A stretch of DNA of 6,768 bases from Dehalococcoidales bacterium (GCA_028718465.1 JAQULX010000153.1:1-6768), one strand, 5' to 3'. Shown: positions 1-6,270, counted from the stretch's first letter. Numbers and translations: made by a program. Notes: a model not told the origin generated them from the letters alone.

Positions 1-164
1 CCGAAAGCTACCGATGGCACCATATAGATTAAAACATCACCAAAGTTCTCAAGAATATCACCTGGTGTTTCCGCGCCCTCGCCCGCTCGAGCCACCGCAA
101 CCCAGGAGAAACAGCAAAGCGACGCGAATAAGATAAGCACAATGATTCTATGAGCGCATTTCAT
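1..164 (-). CDS. Probable PAP2-family phosphatase, N-terminal fragment (3' end outside window)
   Basis: Only the first 54 or so codons are inside the window; the gene runs off the left edge. It starts at ATG 164, preceded by an AGAGGAAGGA ribosome binding site (172-181) with 7 nt spacing. The protein opens with MKCAHR, a hydrophobic stretch of about 18 residues and an A-x-A type cleavage region (VARAGEG), so it is exported or membrane-anchored. The following GDILENFGDVLIYMVPSVAF resembles the entry into the first core helix of exported PAP2 (type 2 phosphatidic acid phosphatase) proteins, which commonly read GDVLQ-ALP there. The PAP2 catalytic motifs (KX6RP, PSGH, SRX5HX3D) would lie outside the window, so the family call is an inference. 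It starts 34 nt after the DUF3943 gene and is probably co-transcribed with it. Alternative: an unrelated small exported protein. Confidence 0.5.
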   Translation of the reverse strand, partial: MKCAHRIIVLILFASLCCFSWVAVARAGEGAETPGDILENFGDVLIYMVPSVAF

Positions 165-198
165 GGTTGATTCCTTCCTCTCTAAATTAGTTGTCAGA

Positions 199-1956
199 TC
201 AATGGCCATCCTTCTCGGTTTCGTCGCGCCACTCGACCGCGCCGAACCCTGAATCGCCAAGTAATGTGTAAACGAGGCTAAAAGTCCCTAAAGATTGGTG
301 ACTTCTAGGCCGGTCGGGATAACGCGCATTACGGATGGAGGTGATGTATTGGAGCCCAAGCGCATGACGTCCATAAATGTGAAATGTTAATCCCATATTC
401 AGGCGGTTGATTTCTTCTTTTCCCCCAGGGTCATTCCCACCCGTGCCGGATATATAATAGACACGTTCTGTTAAGTCGAACATGGCTATTTCGCCGAAGT
501 TTAAGCGGAGCGCGATGAGCCCCTGCGGGGCAACACCATAGTGGTAGTCGCGTTCACCTGTTTGGGCGACATTGCCAGCCGCGGCATAACCGATTCCCCC
601 GAGGGCCGAGCCCTGGAGCGCTACTGCTCGCGAAAGCCACCATTGATAGGTAGTGCCGATAGAGGCGGAAGTGCTAGAGACGCGGAAGACATGCGGGGAT
701 ATGTAATCATAACCGCCATAGAGGCCCCATATCCCGCGATAACCGTCGCCAGCCTCGTATTCTTTTCCGAGGAGGAGACCGCGGAGCATGATGTTATCAA
801 AAGGATTAGTTGAGTTGGCGAGAGTGGAGAATTCAAAATTAAAGTAATCGAAAGGACGATTGTAGCTATAGTAAGCCTTCCCGGGTAATCCATAGGCTAT
901 GGAATAGTCAGCAGTGGCTTCGTTTTTATTGATAAGACTATCGTAGCCCTTGTCTTTCAGACTCGAATTAAGACTTGCCCCGAACCGCAGACGCCAGGAA
1001 ATGGCTGGATTGTTGCTTGGAAATACCGGCTTGAACCTTTCTCCAAAGGCCAAGCGATTGATGCCCAGAGAAGGTTTGAGTATCGCCGCGCTCAACTCGC
1101 GCCAGAACCCGGGTTTGTCTCCATGGCTCTCCAGCACCCGGCTAGCCATCCTGAAGAGCGCCTCTCCGAAGAAGCTACCGCCAACACCACTGGCGATCTG
1201 GTCATTGATCGACGGACGTGTGGTCTCTCCGCCAGTTTCCCAGAGAAAGCTGCCTATGTTGGTATAGATGAATGACTGCCAAAAACTGAGGCCGGCTGAT
1301 CGCGCGTAACCATAATACATTAATCCCTGGTACGGATGCCCGAACTGATTCATCGCAAAAGAGTCTGTGTCAACTGTCCAGGGTCCGTGAAGGACGTGTC
1401 CCCGGAAGGTGGACAAGCTAGAGGAGTAGACTTTTTTCCCATCCTCCATTAGGTTGGGGTAGATGAGACGGTCAGCCCCGTTAAGCAGAAGGATGAAAGC
1501 CGGGATTTCGAGGGCTGGGATAAGGTAGCTTTTGCCAGACTCTGTATCCCAATATAAGGGCGGTGTCGGTCCCTCGCGCTGTTCCTTTAACCACGCATAC
1601 CTGCCCATAGAGACATTTACAGTCAGGTCCTTTGTTATATCGGAAAGCTCGATAATATTCAAGGCCGTCATATTCCTATATCCATATTTGGCCGCCAAAA
1701 GAGTATATTTTCCTAAAGCTGAAATACTCACTGCGTAGTTACCCAACGCATCGGTAGTCCCTTTTCCTGCCAATTTACCGGTACTTTCATCTTTTACCGT
1801 GATAGCTACTCCTGGGATACCTTTATCGTTATAGAGATCCTTTACCGAACCCGCGATGGTGCCTCCCTGGGCAAAGACCAAACTAGTGATCATGATCACT
1901 GCGCCTGAAAGGAGTACAGCGAAAATCGCCTTGAATGATTTCTTAGCTCGTTTCAT
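199..1956 (-). CDS. DUF3943 outer-membrane-type protein with N-terminal carboxypeptidase-regulatory-like domain
   Basis: About 585 residues. The start is taken at ATG 1956 (MKRAKKS), which has a GGGGA sequence 5 nt upstream and gives a typical signal peptide; an in-frame ATG at 1968 adds MGTS but has no ribosome binding site. The signal peptide ends near VFA-QGG. Residues 32-116 look like a carboxypeptidase-regulatory-like (CarboxypepD_reg, Ig-like) domain, with TIAGSVKD, GIPGVAITVKD, TTDALGNYAV and a terminal VNVSMGRY strand. Residues 135-275 carry the DUF3943 signature: FAMNQFGHPYQG, YYGYARSAGLSFWQS, GSFLWETGGE, PSINDQIASGVGGSFFGE. The remainder is rich in alternating aromatic strands, as expected of an outer-membrane beta barrel. 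Function of DUF3943 is not established. It follows the small lipoprotein gene and precedes the PAP2-like gene by 34 nt; a role in envelope lipid handling is only a guess from that neighbour. The barrel is inferred from composition. Confidence 0.85.
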   Translation of the reverse strand: MKRAKKSFKAIFAVLLSGAVIMITSLVFAQGGTIAGSVKDLYNDKGIPGVAITVKDESTGKLAGKGTTDALGNYAVSISALGKYTLLAAKYGYRNMTALNIIELSDITKDLTVNVSMGRYAWLKEQREGPTPPLYWDTESGKSYLIPALEIPAFILLLNGADRLIYPNLMEDGKKVYSSSLSTFRGHVLHGPWTVDTDSFAMNQFGHPYQGLMYYGYARSAGLSFWQSFIYTNIGSFLWETGGETTRPSINDQIASGVGGSFFGEALFRMASRVLESHGDKPGFWRELSAAILKPSLGINRLAFGERFKPVFPSNNPAISWRLRFGASLNSSLKDKGYDSLINKNEATADYSIAYGLPGKAYYSYNRPFDYFNFEFSTLANSTNPFDNIMLRGLLLGKEYEAGDGYRGIWGLYGGYDYISPHVFRVSSTSASIGTTYQWWLSRAVALQGSALGGIGYAAAGNVAQTGERDYHYGVAPQGLIALRLNFGEIAMFDLTERVYYISGTGGNDPGGKEEINRLNMGLTFHIYGRHALGLQYITSIRNARYPDRPRSHQSLGTFSLVYTLLGDSGFGAVEWRDETEKDGH

Positions 1957-2025
1957 TGAGGTCCCCATCTCATTTCTATTAACACAATTTATTCCTTTTC
2001 AGACCAGGCTTTGTGTTTACGTCCC

Positions 2026-2487
2026 TCAGGCCTGATGTAAAGCAACACGATAATTTTTTATTCCTGGCAAAACATCCGCAAAATACATCATCATCTCATC
2101 AATAGATTTTAGTCTATATATCTCCAGATTATCCTGGTTTAGCTTTACCGCATACCCTGTTTCTTTTTGAATGATCTTCTCGATAGTTTCATTAGTATAA
2201 TTCTCAGGGTCAAATCTTACCTGTTTCATGTCTTTTAGATCCAGGGGACCCCGAACTGTCCCAGGCAGGTAAATCGTCCCATTTGAAAAATCAACAGCGT
2301 AAGCAATGACCCCCGGAATCAGGAAAAACAATAATCCTATCCCATCCAGCAGGGCAACTCCGATATCAATTCTCCCGCCTCTTTGTCCTTTGCGTTCAGG
2401 GTACATAATAGTCCCGCAACCCACAAACTGAATAATCAAAATGGCACAGACCAATATATGTAACATCTTCACAACTTTTTTAACCAT
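2026..2487 (-). CDS. Conserved small lipoprotein with GTIMYPER motif, function unknown
   Basis: 153 residues from ATG 2487, preceded by a purine-rich GGGGGGTAAGG. The N-terminus is a lipoprotein signal: MVKKVVK, a hydrophobic segment, then FVGC with the acylated cysteine at residue 24. The Phe at -3 is not the commonest lipobox residue, but VGC is normal. Directly after it comes CGTIMYPERKGQRGGRID, then a hydrophobic segment at about 44-66 (ALLDGIGLLFFLIPGVIAYAVDF) and SNGTIYLPG. This pattern is shared by a widespread family of small envelope lipoproteins whose role is unknown to me. The C-terminal half is mixed charged, with no catalytic motif visible. The internal hydrophobic segment is unusual for a lipoprotein and could anchor it a second time or pack into a partner. 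It lies 25-26 nt after the OmpA gene and about 69 nt before the DUF3943 start, with no terminator between. Confidence 0.8.
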   Translation of the reverse strand: MVKKVVKMLHILVCAILIIQFVGCGTIMYPERKGQRGGRIDIGVALLDGIGLLFFLIPGVIAYAVDFSNGTIYLPGTVRGPLDLKDMKQVRFDPENYTNETIEKIIQKETGYAVKLNQDNLEIYRLKSIDEMMMYFADVLPGIKNYRVALHQA

Positions 2488-2512
2488 CCTTACCCCCCAT
2501 CAGTTAAGGCCC

Positions 2513-3532
2513 CTATTTCACGATGATTTCAAAAAGAACTCTCATGTTCGCCTTGGCTGCTGTTGAGTAAAGCTCTTTAGGCGCTGCTTCAGGCATTGCC
2601 GGGCGTGTCTCGCCATAACCGATCATAGAAAGCCTGTCCCGTGAAATAATGCCTTCGTTAATGAGGTATTCCTGTACAGCATTGGCTCTTCTTTCACTCA
2701 AGCTTTGGTTGTAGGCTTCAGCCCCGGCAGCAGAGGTATAACCGGCAATACGGATCTGGGCGTTAGGATTAGCTTTCAACAACTGGATATTCCTTTTCAG
2801 GATAGACTGGGCTTCCGGCTTAAGGGTCGCCTTATCGAAATCGAAATGGATGTCCTCAAAAGCCAGGATAATGATCTTCGGCTCAACCGCGGCCAACATG
2901 ACTTTCTCTTCAACCTTTGGCTCAGCTGCCATGATGACTACTTTCTCTTCAGCTTTTATGGGCTCGGCTATTGGGACAGGAGCCGCTGTGGCGCCGCCAA
3001 AATAGAAAGATAATCCCAGTGAGAATTCCATATCTATCATGCTGTCATCAAATACATAGATCCTACGGGCATCGCCCCGCAGGGCCAGATCATCGGTAAA
3101 GAAAAACCTCACCCCGCCGCCATAGGCAGCGGCAGAAGAGTTTTTATTGGAAACCTGCGAGGGATAATCGATACGCTGGCCGCCAACACTAATGAAGATA
3201 AACGGGACAAGGCGATCATCCGGAAGCAGATTAAAAATACCATCCACGCGATAGTTAATGACTTTGGTTACCCGTGAATAAGACACTGGCAGGTCATACT
3301 TTGTGTCGATATAATCTCCTGCGGCTTCCACTCCGAGGTACTTAGTGAAATTGTATCCCAGGCTAATACCATAAACAGGGTCATTATCGAGGTTCTGGTC
3401 TACATCGAACACGAAACTCCCTATATAAGGCGTCACATAGAAGGCGTGAGGTCTCACCTGGGCGGATACGACGTTGCTTAGAGTTAACAGGAACAGGCTG
3501 CAAATAATACTGTAAAGTAATTTTTTCATCAT
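2513..3532 (-). CDS. OmpA-family outer membrane protein (beta barrel plus OmpA C-terminal domain)
   Basis: 339 residues, numbered from ATG 3532, which lies 7 nt from the GGAG of AAGGAGT; a TTG three bases upstream is less likely. A signal peptide runs to about NVVSA-QV. Residues 25-180 form an OmpA-like eight-strand-type barrel, with alternating aromatic strands (AFYVTPYIGSF, YGISLGYNF, LSFYFGG at the end). A linker at about 180-219 contains a tandem 14-residue repeat of the form KxEEKVxxxAAxEPK. Residues 226-339 are the OmpA C-terminal peptidoglycan-binding domain: IHFDFDKATLKP, GYTSAAG, AYNQSLSERRANAV, IGYGETRP and NMRVLFEIIVK. The Asp of E. coli OmpA (D271) that contacts diaminopimelate is Ser267 here, whereas the partner Arg (R286) is kept as Arg282. 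The Ser and the NMRVLFEI ending look like traits of a subfamily, not damage. The stop is TAG. It sits between the BON lipoprotein and the small lipoprotein genes and probably links outer membrane to cell wall. Confidence 0.92.
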   Translation of the reverse strand: MMKKLLYSIICSLFLLTLSNVVSAQVRPHAFYVTPYIGSFVFDVDQNLDNDPVYGISLGYNFTKYLGVEAAGDYIDTKYDLPVSYSRVTKVINYRVDGIFNLLPDDRLVPFIFISVGGQRIDYPSQVSNKNSSAAAYGGGVRFFFTDDLALRGDARRIYVFDDSMIDMEFSLGLSFYFGGATAAPVPIAEPIKAEEKVVIMAAEPKVEEKVMLAAVEPKIIILAFEDIHFDFDKATLKPEAQSILKRNIQLLKANPNAQIRIAGYTSAAGAEAYNQSLSERRANAVQEYLINEGIISRDRLSMIGYGETRPAMPEAAPKELYSTAAKANMRVLFEIIVK

Positions 3533-3538
3533 CAAAAT

Positions 3539-3545
3539 ACTCCTT
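3539..3545 (-). promoter_or_regulatory. Ribosome binding site deciding the OmpA start
   Basis: The minus strand reads AAGGAGT here. Its GGAG is 7 nt from ATG 3532, 10 nt from the adjacent ATG 3529 and only 4 nt from the in-frame TTG 3535, so ATG 3532 is the best supported start. Confidence 0.8.
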
Positions 3546-3567
3546 TTATTGTTATTGCTAATGCCGC

Positions 3568-3882
3568 CTATTTTACGATCAGGTCATTCTTTACAGCTTT
3601 AGTTCCTTGAATGCTCCGGGCGATTTGGCCGGCTTTATCAGCGGCCTTTTGAGAATTAACAAAGCCACTCAATTGAACGGTGCCCTGGAAAGTTTCAACG
3701 CTGATCTGAAATGACTTAAGGAAATCATCGGCCGCGATCAGGGATTTTACTTTGGTGGTAATGACTGAATCGTCAACGTATTGACCGGCGCTTTCCTGCG
3801 TGCGTGTCGAGGCACAGCCGGCAAAGACAACGATCAACGTGAGAAGCGCTAAACAGTAAATAACAATATTTCTCTTTTTCAT
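3568..3882 (-). CDS. BON-domain lipoprotein (OsmY-like)
   Basis: 104 residues from ATG 3882, with a GAGAGGAGT ribosome binding site whose GGAG is 9 nt away. The first 23 residues are a lipoprotein signal peptide: MKKRN, a hydrophobic core, then VFAGC with Cys23 as the predicted lipidated residue. Residues 35-104 are a single BON domain (bacterial OsmY and nodulation): DDSVITTKVKSLIAAD, then SVETFQGTVQLSGFVNS with the conserved G-V-L-G-V core, then AADKAGQIARSIQGTKAVKN and a final hydrophobic strand. BON domains bind membranes or phospholipids and are common in osmotic and envelope-stress proteins; OsmY has two copies, this protein one. A periplasmic, lipid-anchored location is expected. The stop is TAG. 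It is 32 nt after the lmo0937-type gene and about 35 nt before the OmpA start, which fits one operon. Confidence 0.9.
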   Translation of the reverse strand: MKKRNIVIYCLALLTLIVVFAGCASTRTQESAGQYVDDSVITTKVKSLIAADDFLKSFQISVETFQGTVQLSGFVNSQKAADKAGQIARSIQGTKAVKNDLIVK

Positions 3883-3914
3883 AAAGGGTTACTCCTCTCT
3901 ATCCTGAATAGTTA

Positions 3915-4061
3915 TTAAAGTTTCTTTCCCTGAATGACCCTGACCAGTATGACGATGATGGCAATGACCAAAAGGATATGAATAAAATATCCCATCGTAT
4001 AGCCGGTTATCAAACCCAACAGCCATAAAACTATCAGTACTACAGCGATTGTCCACAACAT
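3915..4061 (-). CDS. Small two-helix membrane protein, lmo0937 family
   Basis: A 48-residue gene, too short for many gene finders but clearly real. It starts at ATG 4061 with a perfect AAAGGAGG ribosome binding site 5 nt upstream and ends in TAA at 3915. The protein begins MLWTIAVVLIVLWLLG and ends VRVIQGKKL. Two hydrophobic helices (about 2-18 and 24-43) are joined by TGYTMGYFIH; this layout, the MLWTIAV start and the HILLVIAIIVIL-R-IQG end match the lmo0937 family of tiny inner-membrane proteins. Their molecular role is unknown; they are often found next to stress proteins such as BON-domain proteins, as here. The basic C-terminal end suggests that terminus is cytoplasmic. It lies 18 nt after the secreted-protein gene and 32 nt before the BON gene. 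Confidence 0.92.
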   Translation of the reverse strand: MLWTIAVVLIVLWLLGLITGYTMGYFIHILLVIAIIVILVRVIQGKKL

Positions 4062-4066
4062 AGGAT

Positions 4067-4074
4067 CCTCCTTT
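4067..4074 (-). promoter_or_regulatory. Strong ribosome binding site of the 48-aa membrane protein gene
   Basis: The minus strand reads AAAGGAGG, a full match to the anti-Shine-Dalgarno core, 5 nt before ATG 4061. It is the strongest such site in the window and is the main non-homology evidence that the short gene is translated. Confidence 0.85.
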
Positions 4075-4079
4075 CTGAG

Positions 4080-4562
4080 TTACTTGTTTTTACCATGTCC
4101 TTTATTACTATTACCGCCGCGGTTATTCTCTTTATTTTCCTGATTTCCCTGTTTTTCCTGCTGTATTTCGTGTTTCTCCGGACGGTATTGTTTACCCTTA
4201 TAGTTATTCCGGTCACGTTCATAACTCCGGTACTCGTCATCCCTGACCTTGATGATATGTTCATATTTATGACGCCTCAGTCCCCGCGGCAGTCGCCGAT
4301 ATTGGACCACAGCCCATGGGCCATTGTAGCCGGAGCTTATATACCATCCGCCACCCCTGTACATATAATAATTCATATCAATGAAAAACATATCGTAGGG
4401 CACTCCCACCGCCACATAAAAACCAAGAGCGGGCGGAGCAATAAAAACAGGAGGTTCCCCTATGTTGAGATTAAGGCTAAAATCTACGTCCGCAGCCTGT
4501 ACCAGGCCAGCAGCGCTGGAAAGGGCAACTAAAACAGCTAAAACGCGCATTAGATTTTTCAT
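4080..4562 (-). CDS. Secreted protein with GGGWY...GYNGPW motif and charged low-complexity tail
   Basis: 160 residues from ATG 4562, with GAAGG 4 nt upstream. A Sec signal peptide ends at about VQA-AD (residue 23). The mature part begins with a short hydrophobic, proline-containing strand region (SLNLNIGEPPVFIAPPALGFYVAV), followed by MFFIDMNYYMYRGGGWYISSGYNGPW. This order (PPV strand, then YFxD-YYRxxGGWYxSxxYNGPW, then a basic RLPRGLRRHKY) recurs in a family of small periplasmic or secreted proteins of deltaproteobacteria-like genomes, with no known function. Residues 105-160 are very polar and rich in K, E, N, Q, R and G, ending NRGGNSNKGHGKNK, and are probably disordered. No cysteine or catalytic motif is visible. 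It is the first gene after the repeat-bearing spacer and probably heads the operon; the next gene starts 18 nt after its stop. Confidence 0.8.
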   Translation of the reverse strand: MKNLMRVLAVLVALSSAAGLVQAADVDFSLNLNIGEPPVFIAPPALGFYVAVGVPYDMFFIDMNYYMYRGGGWYISSGYNGPWAVVQYRRLPRGLRRHKYEHIIKVRDDEYRSYERDRNNYKGKQYRPEKHEIQQEKQGNQENKENNRGGNSNKGHGKNK

Positions 4563-4590
4563 ATGACCTTCTTATGGATAATTGATATCT

Positions 4591-4632
4591 GGGGACATAA
4601 TACTTATTTTGTTTAATTAATACTATGTCCCC
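4591..4632. repeat. Imperfect inverted repeat, REP or MITE-like hairpin
   Basis: The plus strand has GGGGACATAATACTTATT (4591-4608) facing AATTAATACTATGTCCCC (4615-4632) across a 6-nt loop. The outer 9 bp (GGGGACATA/TATGTCCCC) pair perfectly and 6 of the inner 9 positions pair. The AT-rich centre with GGGG/CCCC ends and its placement between genes resemble palindromic elements mobilised by REP-associated (IS200-like) transposases; that assignment is from memory of similar elements, and no transposase is in the window. It lies between the large OmpA-type gene and the operon of small envelope genes. It could also act as a weak terminator or mRNA-stabilising hairpin, though no T-run follows. On the minus strand the right side includes TATTAT, a possible -10 box, but no convincing -35 was found. 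Confidence 0.7.
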
Positions 4633-4652
4633 GGATTCCCCCGGATTTCCGG
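4631..4652. repeat. Tandem CCGGATTYCC repeat next to the hairpin
   Basis: Two 10-bp units differing at one base, CCGGATTCCC (4631-4640) and CCGGATTTCC (4641-4650), are followed by GG. The second unit with that GG forms a small inverted repeat, CCGGA-TT-TCCGG (4641-4652). It overlaps the end of the GGGGACATA palindrome and probably belongs to the same element. It sits 6 bp beyond the stop codon of the large OmpA-type gene. Confidence 0.6.
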
Positions 4653-4657
4653 TATTA

Positions 4658-6229
4658 TTAATGAACCCGCGCCGATGTCTCGATCACTTCACCGCTCAAA
4701 ACTATCTCTACCCGGCGATTCATTTGCCGTCCTTGAGCCGTGTCATTTGATTCGATCGGGTTGCTTTTCCCAAACCCGCGCGACACAATGGAACTAGCCA
4801 GCACACCCTGGCTGACGAGGAAATCCAGCGCTGATTGGGCTCTGTTTTCCGATAACCGCTGATTGTAGGCATCGCTCCCGACACTGTCGGTGTGGCCTTC
4901 AACAACCAGTTTTAAGCCAGAATAAGACGATACGATCCCGGCAATTTTTGCCAATTTCTCGCGGACTAGCGGCTGCAACTCCGCACTTCCCGTTTTGAAA
5001 AGAGCATCAGACATGTTGACGATGAGGCCCCGAGCGGTATCCCGCGTTTGCAAGATCAAATTTAGCTGTTGCAAGAGTTGAGCGCGTAGGACTACTTTCT
5101 CGCTCTCCGCTTTTTGGGCTTTATCATCTGCCATTTGGGCCCGGCTATTGGCGTCATCAGCCTGTCCTTTTGATTCCACGGCCGCGGCCCGAGCCATCGT
5201 CGCGTCTGCTTGAGAGGCAGTTGATGATGCGGCGGCATTAGTGGCCAGGGTCAGAGCCGCGACGCGTTCGCTATCAGATTGTACTTTTGCTTTCTCGGCT
5301 TTGGCTTGAGCATTTTCCGCTTTCGTCTGGCCGGCAGCGGCGATAGAAGCCTGGCTGTTAGCGCTGCTGATCTGCTTCTGCGCTTTCTGGCGTTCTTTGA
5401 TAATTGCTTCATCCGCTTGTAGTTTCACGGCCATAGAGCGGCTGTCCTCAGCTATTTGCACAGCTTCACGCGCCGTCATCGAACGGCCTTTCATACCGCC
5501 CTCTTTTGTTTCAGATAAGGCCAGAAGTCTCTGCGCGTCTTTGAAACCATCAACCGCATAGGTTTCCGCGCCAGCGGCTTTGGCTATCAGCACGGCATTC
5601 CGGGCTTGATAAACGTAGAATGGCGTCTTCTTATCCATCGTCTGCAACTGCAGGTCCGTAGCAGCAATATTCTTGCTGTATTGCCCTCTCGGGAGTAACT
5701 CGTATTTAGCATCAACTAATTCAATCTTCTCTTTATTATCCGGCTTGATCGCGTTCTCCAGGATTACCACATTGCTTGGTTTTGAAACAGCGAAGTAAGG
5801 CTCCGCGGTTACGAGTAAACTCAAGGTCTGAAGGGTTGTTTTTGCGTCCAATTTGCTTTCACCATCATTAACGATCAGTTCACCGAGGTTGGTCGCCCGT
5901 CCATCCGGGGAGATAGCCCATAAGACATAGGTCAAATACTCAGAGCCAAACTGAGTTGGGGTCGTCAAGTTCTCAATTCTCGCCTGAATCCCTATGATGC
6001 CGGCTTTATTCTTAATAACAGCGTAGCCTTTGGCCGCGGGCAGAAGCACGGTGCCTTTGAAATCAATGTTAACGGATCCATTGAGATTCCGGTAATTAAT
6101 AGCTTGCGCCGGAGTCTGCACGACTGTGACTTGGTAAAGCGGCTGCTCAATAACCGGAGCTGCCGGAAGCTGGCTTTGCATCATCAATAGTGCTGTGAAA
6201 ATGAACAATACGATCAGTGTTTTCTTCAT
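4658..6229 (-). CDS. OmpA-family protein with N-terminal beta domain and long Ala-rich coiled coil
   Basis: 523 residues from ATG 6229, with AAGGAG 8 nt upstream. A signal peptide ends near LPA-AP (about 23-24). Residues 30-160 look like a beta-rich domain (FKGTVLLPAAKGYAVIKNK, TYVLWAISPDGRATNLGELI) resembling Ig-like or anti-sigma-factor-type domains in OmpA proteins of Acidobacteria-like bacteria; I do not recognise it as a named family. Residues 200-390 are Ala/Lys/Glu/Gln-rich helix (AENAQAKAEKAKVQSDSER, ADDKAQKAESEKVVLRAQL), a probable coiled-coil stalk. Residues 400-510 are the OmpA C-terminal domain: SDALFKTGSAELQP, VEGHTDSVGSDAYNQRLSENRA, SRGFGKSNPIESN and NRRVEIVL. Asp448 and Arg463 match the diaminopimelate-binding pair of E. 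coli OmpA, so peptidoglycan binding is expected. There is no barrel, so it is likely a periplasmic wall-associated or spacer protein. The gene has its own 115-bp upstream spacer and is followed by a repeat element. Confidence 0.9.
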   Translation of the reverse strand: MKKTLIVLFIFTALLMMQSQLPAAPVIEQPLYQVTVVQTPAQAINYRNLNGSVNIDFKGTVLLPAAKGYAVIKNKAGIIGIQARIENLTTPTQFGSEYLTYVLWAISPDGRATNLGELIVNDGESKLDAKTTLQTLSLLVTAEPYFAVSKPSNVVILENAIKPDNKEKIELVDAKYELLPRGQYSKNIAATDLQLQTMDKKTPFYVYQARNAVLIAKAAGAETYAVDGFKDAQRLLALSETKEGGMKGRSMTAREAVQIAEDSRSMAVKLQADEAIIKERQKAQKQISSANSQASIAAAGQTKAENAQAKAEKAKVQSDSERVAALTLATNAAASSTASQADATMARAAAVESKGQADDANSRAQMADDKAQKAESEKVVLRAQLLQQLNLILQTRDTARGLIVNMSDALFKTGSAELQPLVREKLAKIAGIVSSYSGLKLVVEGHTDSVGSDAYNQRLSENRAQSALDFLVSQGVLASSIVSRGFGKSNPIESNDTAQGRQMNRRVEIVLSGEVIETSARVH

Positions 6230-6270
6230 ACTAATATCTCCTTTTCATTTTTTTTGCCAAACCTCTGTAT

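Noticed and set aside
541..1738. Plus-strand open frames at 541-813, 950-1267 and 1532-1738, and a minus-strand frame at 621-893
   Set aside because: All lie inside the DUF3943 gene in other frames, show no domain-like pattern and conflict with its clear family signature.
2026..2035. Perfect 10-bp palindrome TCAGGCCTGA at the end of the small lipoprotein gene
   Set aside because: It has no loop or following T-run and is mostly coding; short palindromes of this size are expected by chance.
2705..3013. Plus-strand open frame of 102 codons
   Set aside because: Antisense to the OmpA linker and C-terminal domain; no recognisable protein features.
3533..3535. TTG as start codon of the OmpA gene
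   Set aside because: ATG 3532 immediately follows and has better spacing to AAGGAGT.
4040..4264. Minus-strand frame overlapping the end of the GYNGPW gene and the start of the 48-aa gene
   Set aside because: It is a basic, low-complexity shadow frame running across the start and ribosome binding site of a better supported gene.
4095..4532. Plus-strand open frame of 145 codons with a very hydrophobic N-terminus
   Set aside because: It is antisense to the GYNGPW secreted-protein gene, which has a signal peptide, ribosome binding site and family motif. The hydrophobicity is the mirror of that gene's charged codons, and no ribosome binding site precedes the frame.
4720..4905. Minus-strand 61-codon frame
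   Set aside because: Lies within the OmpA C-terminal domain coding region in another frame.
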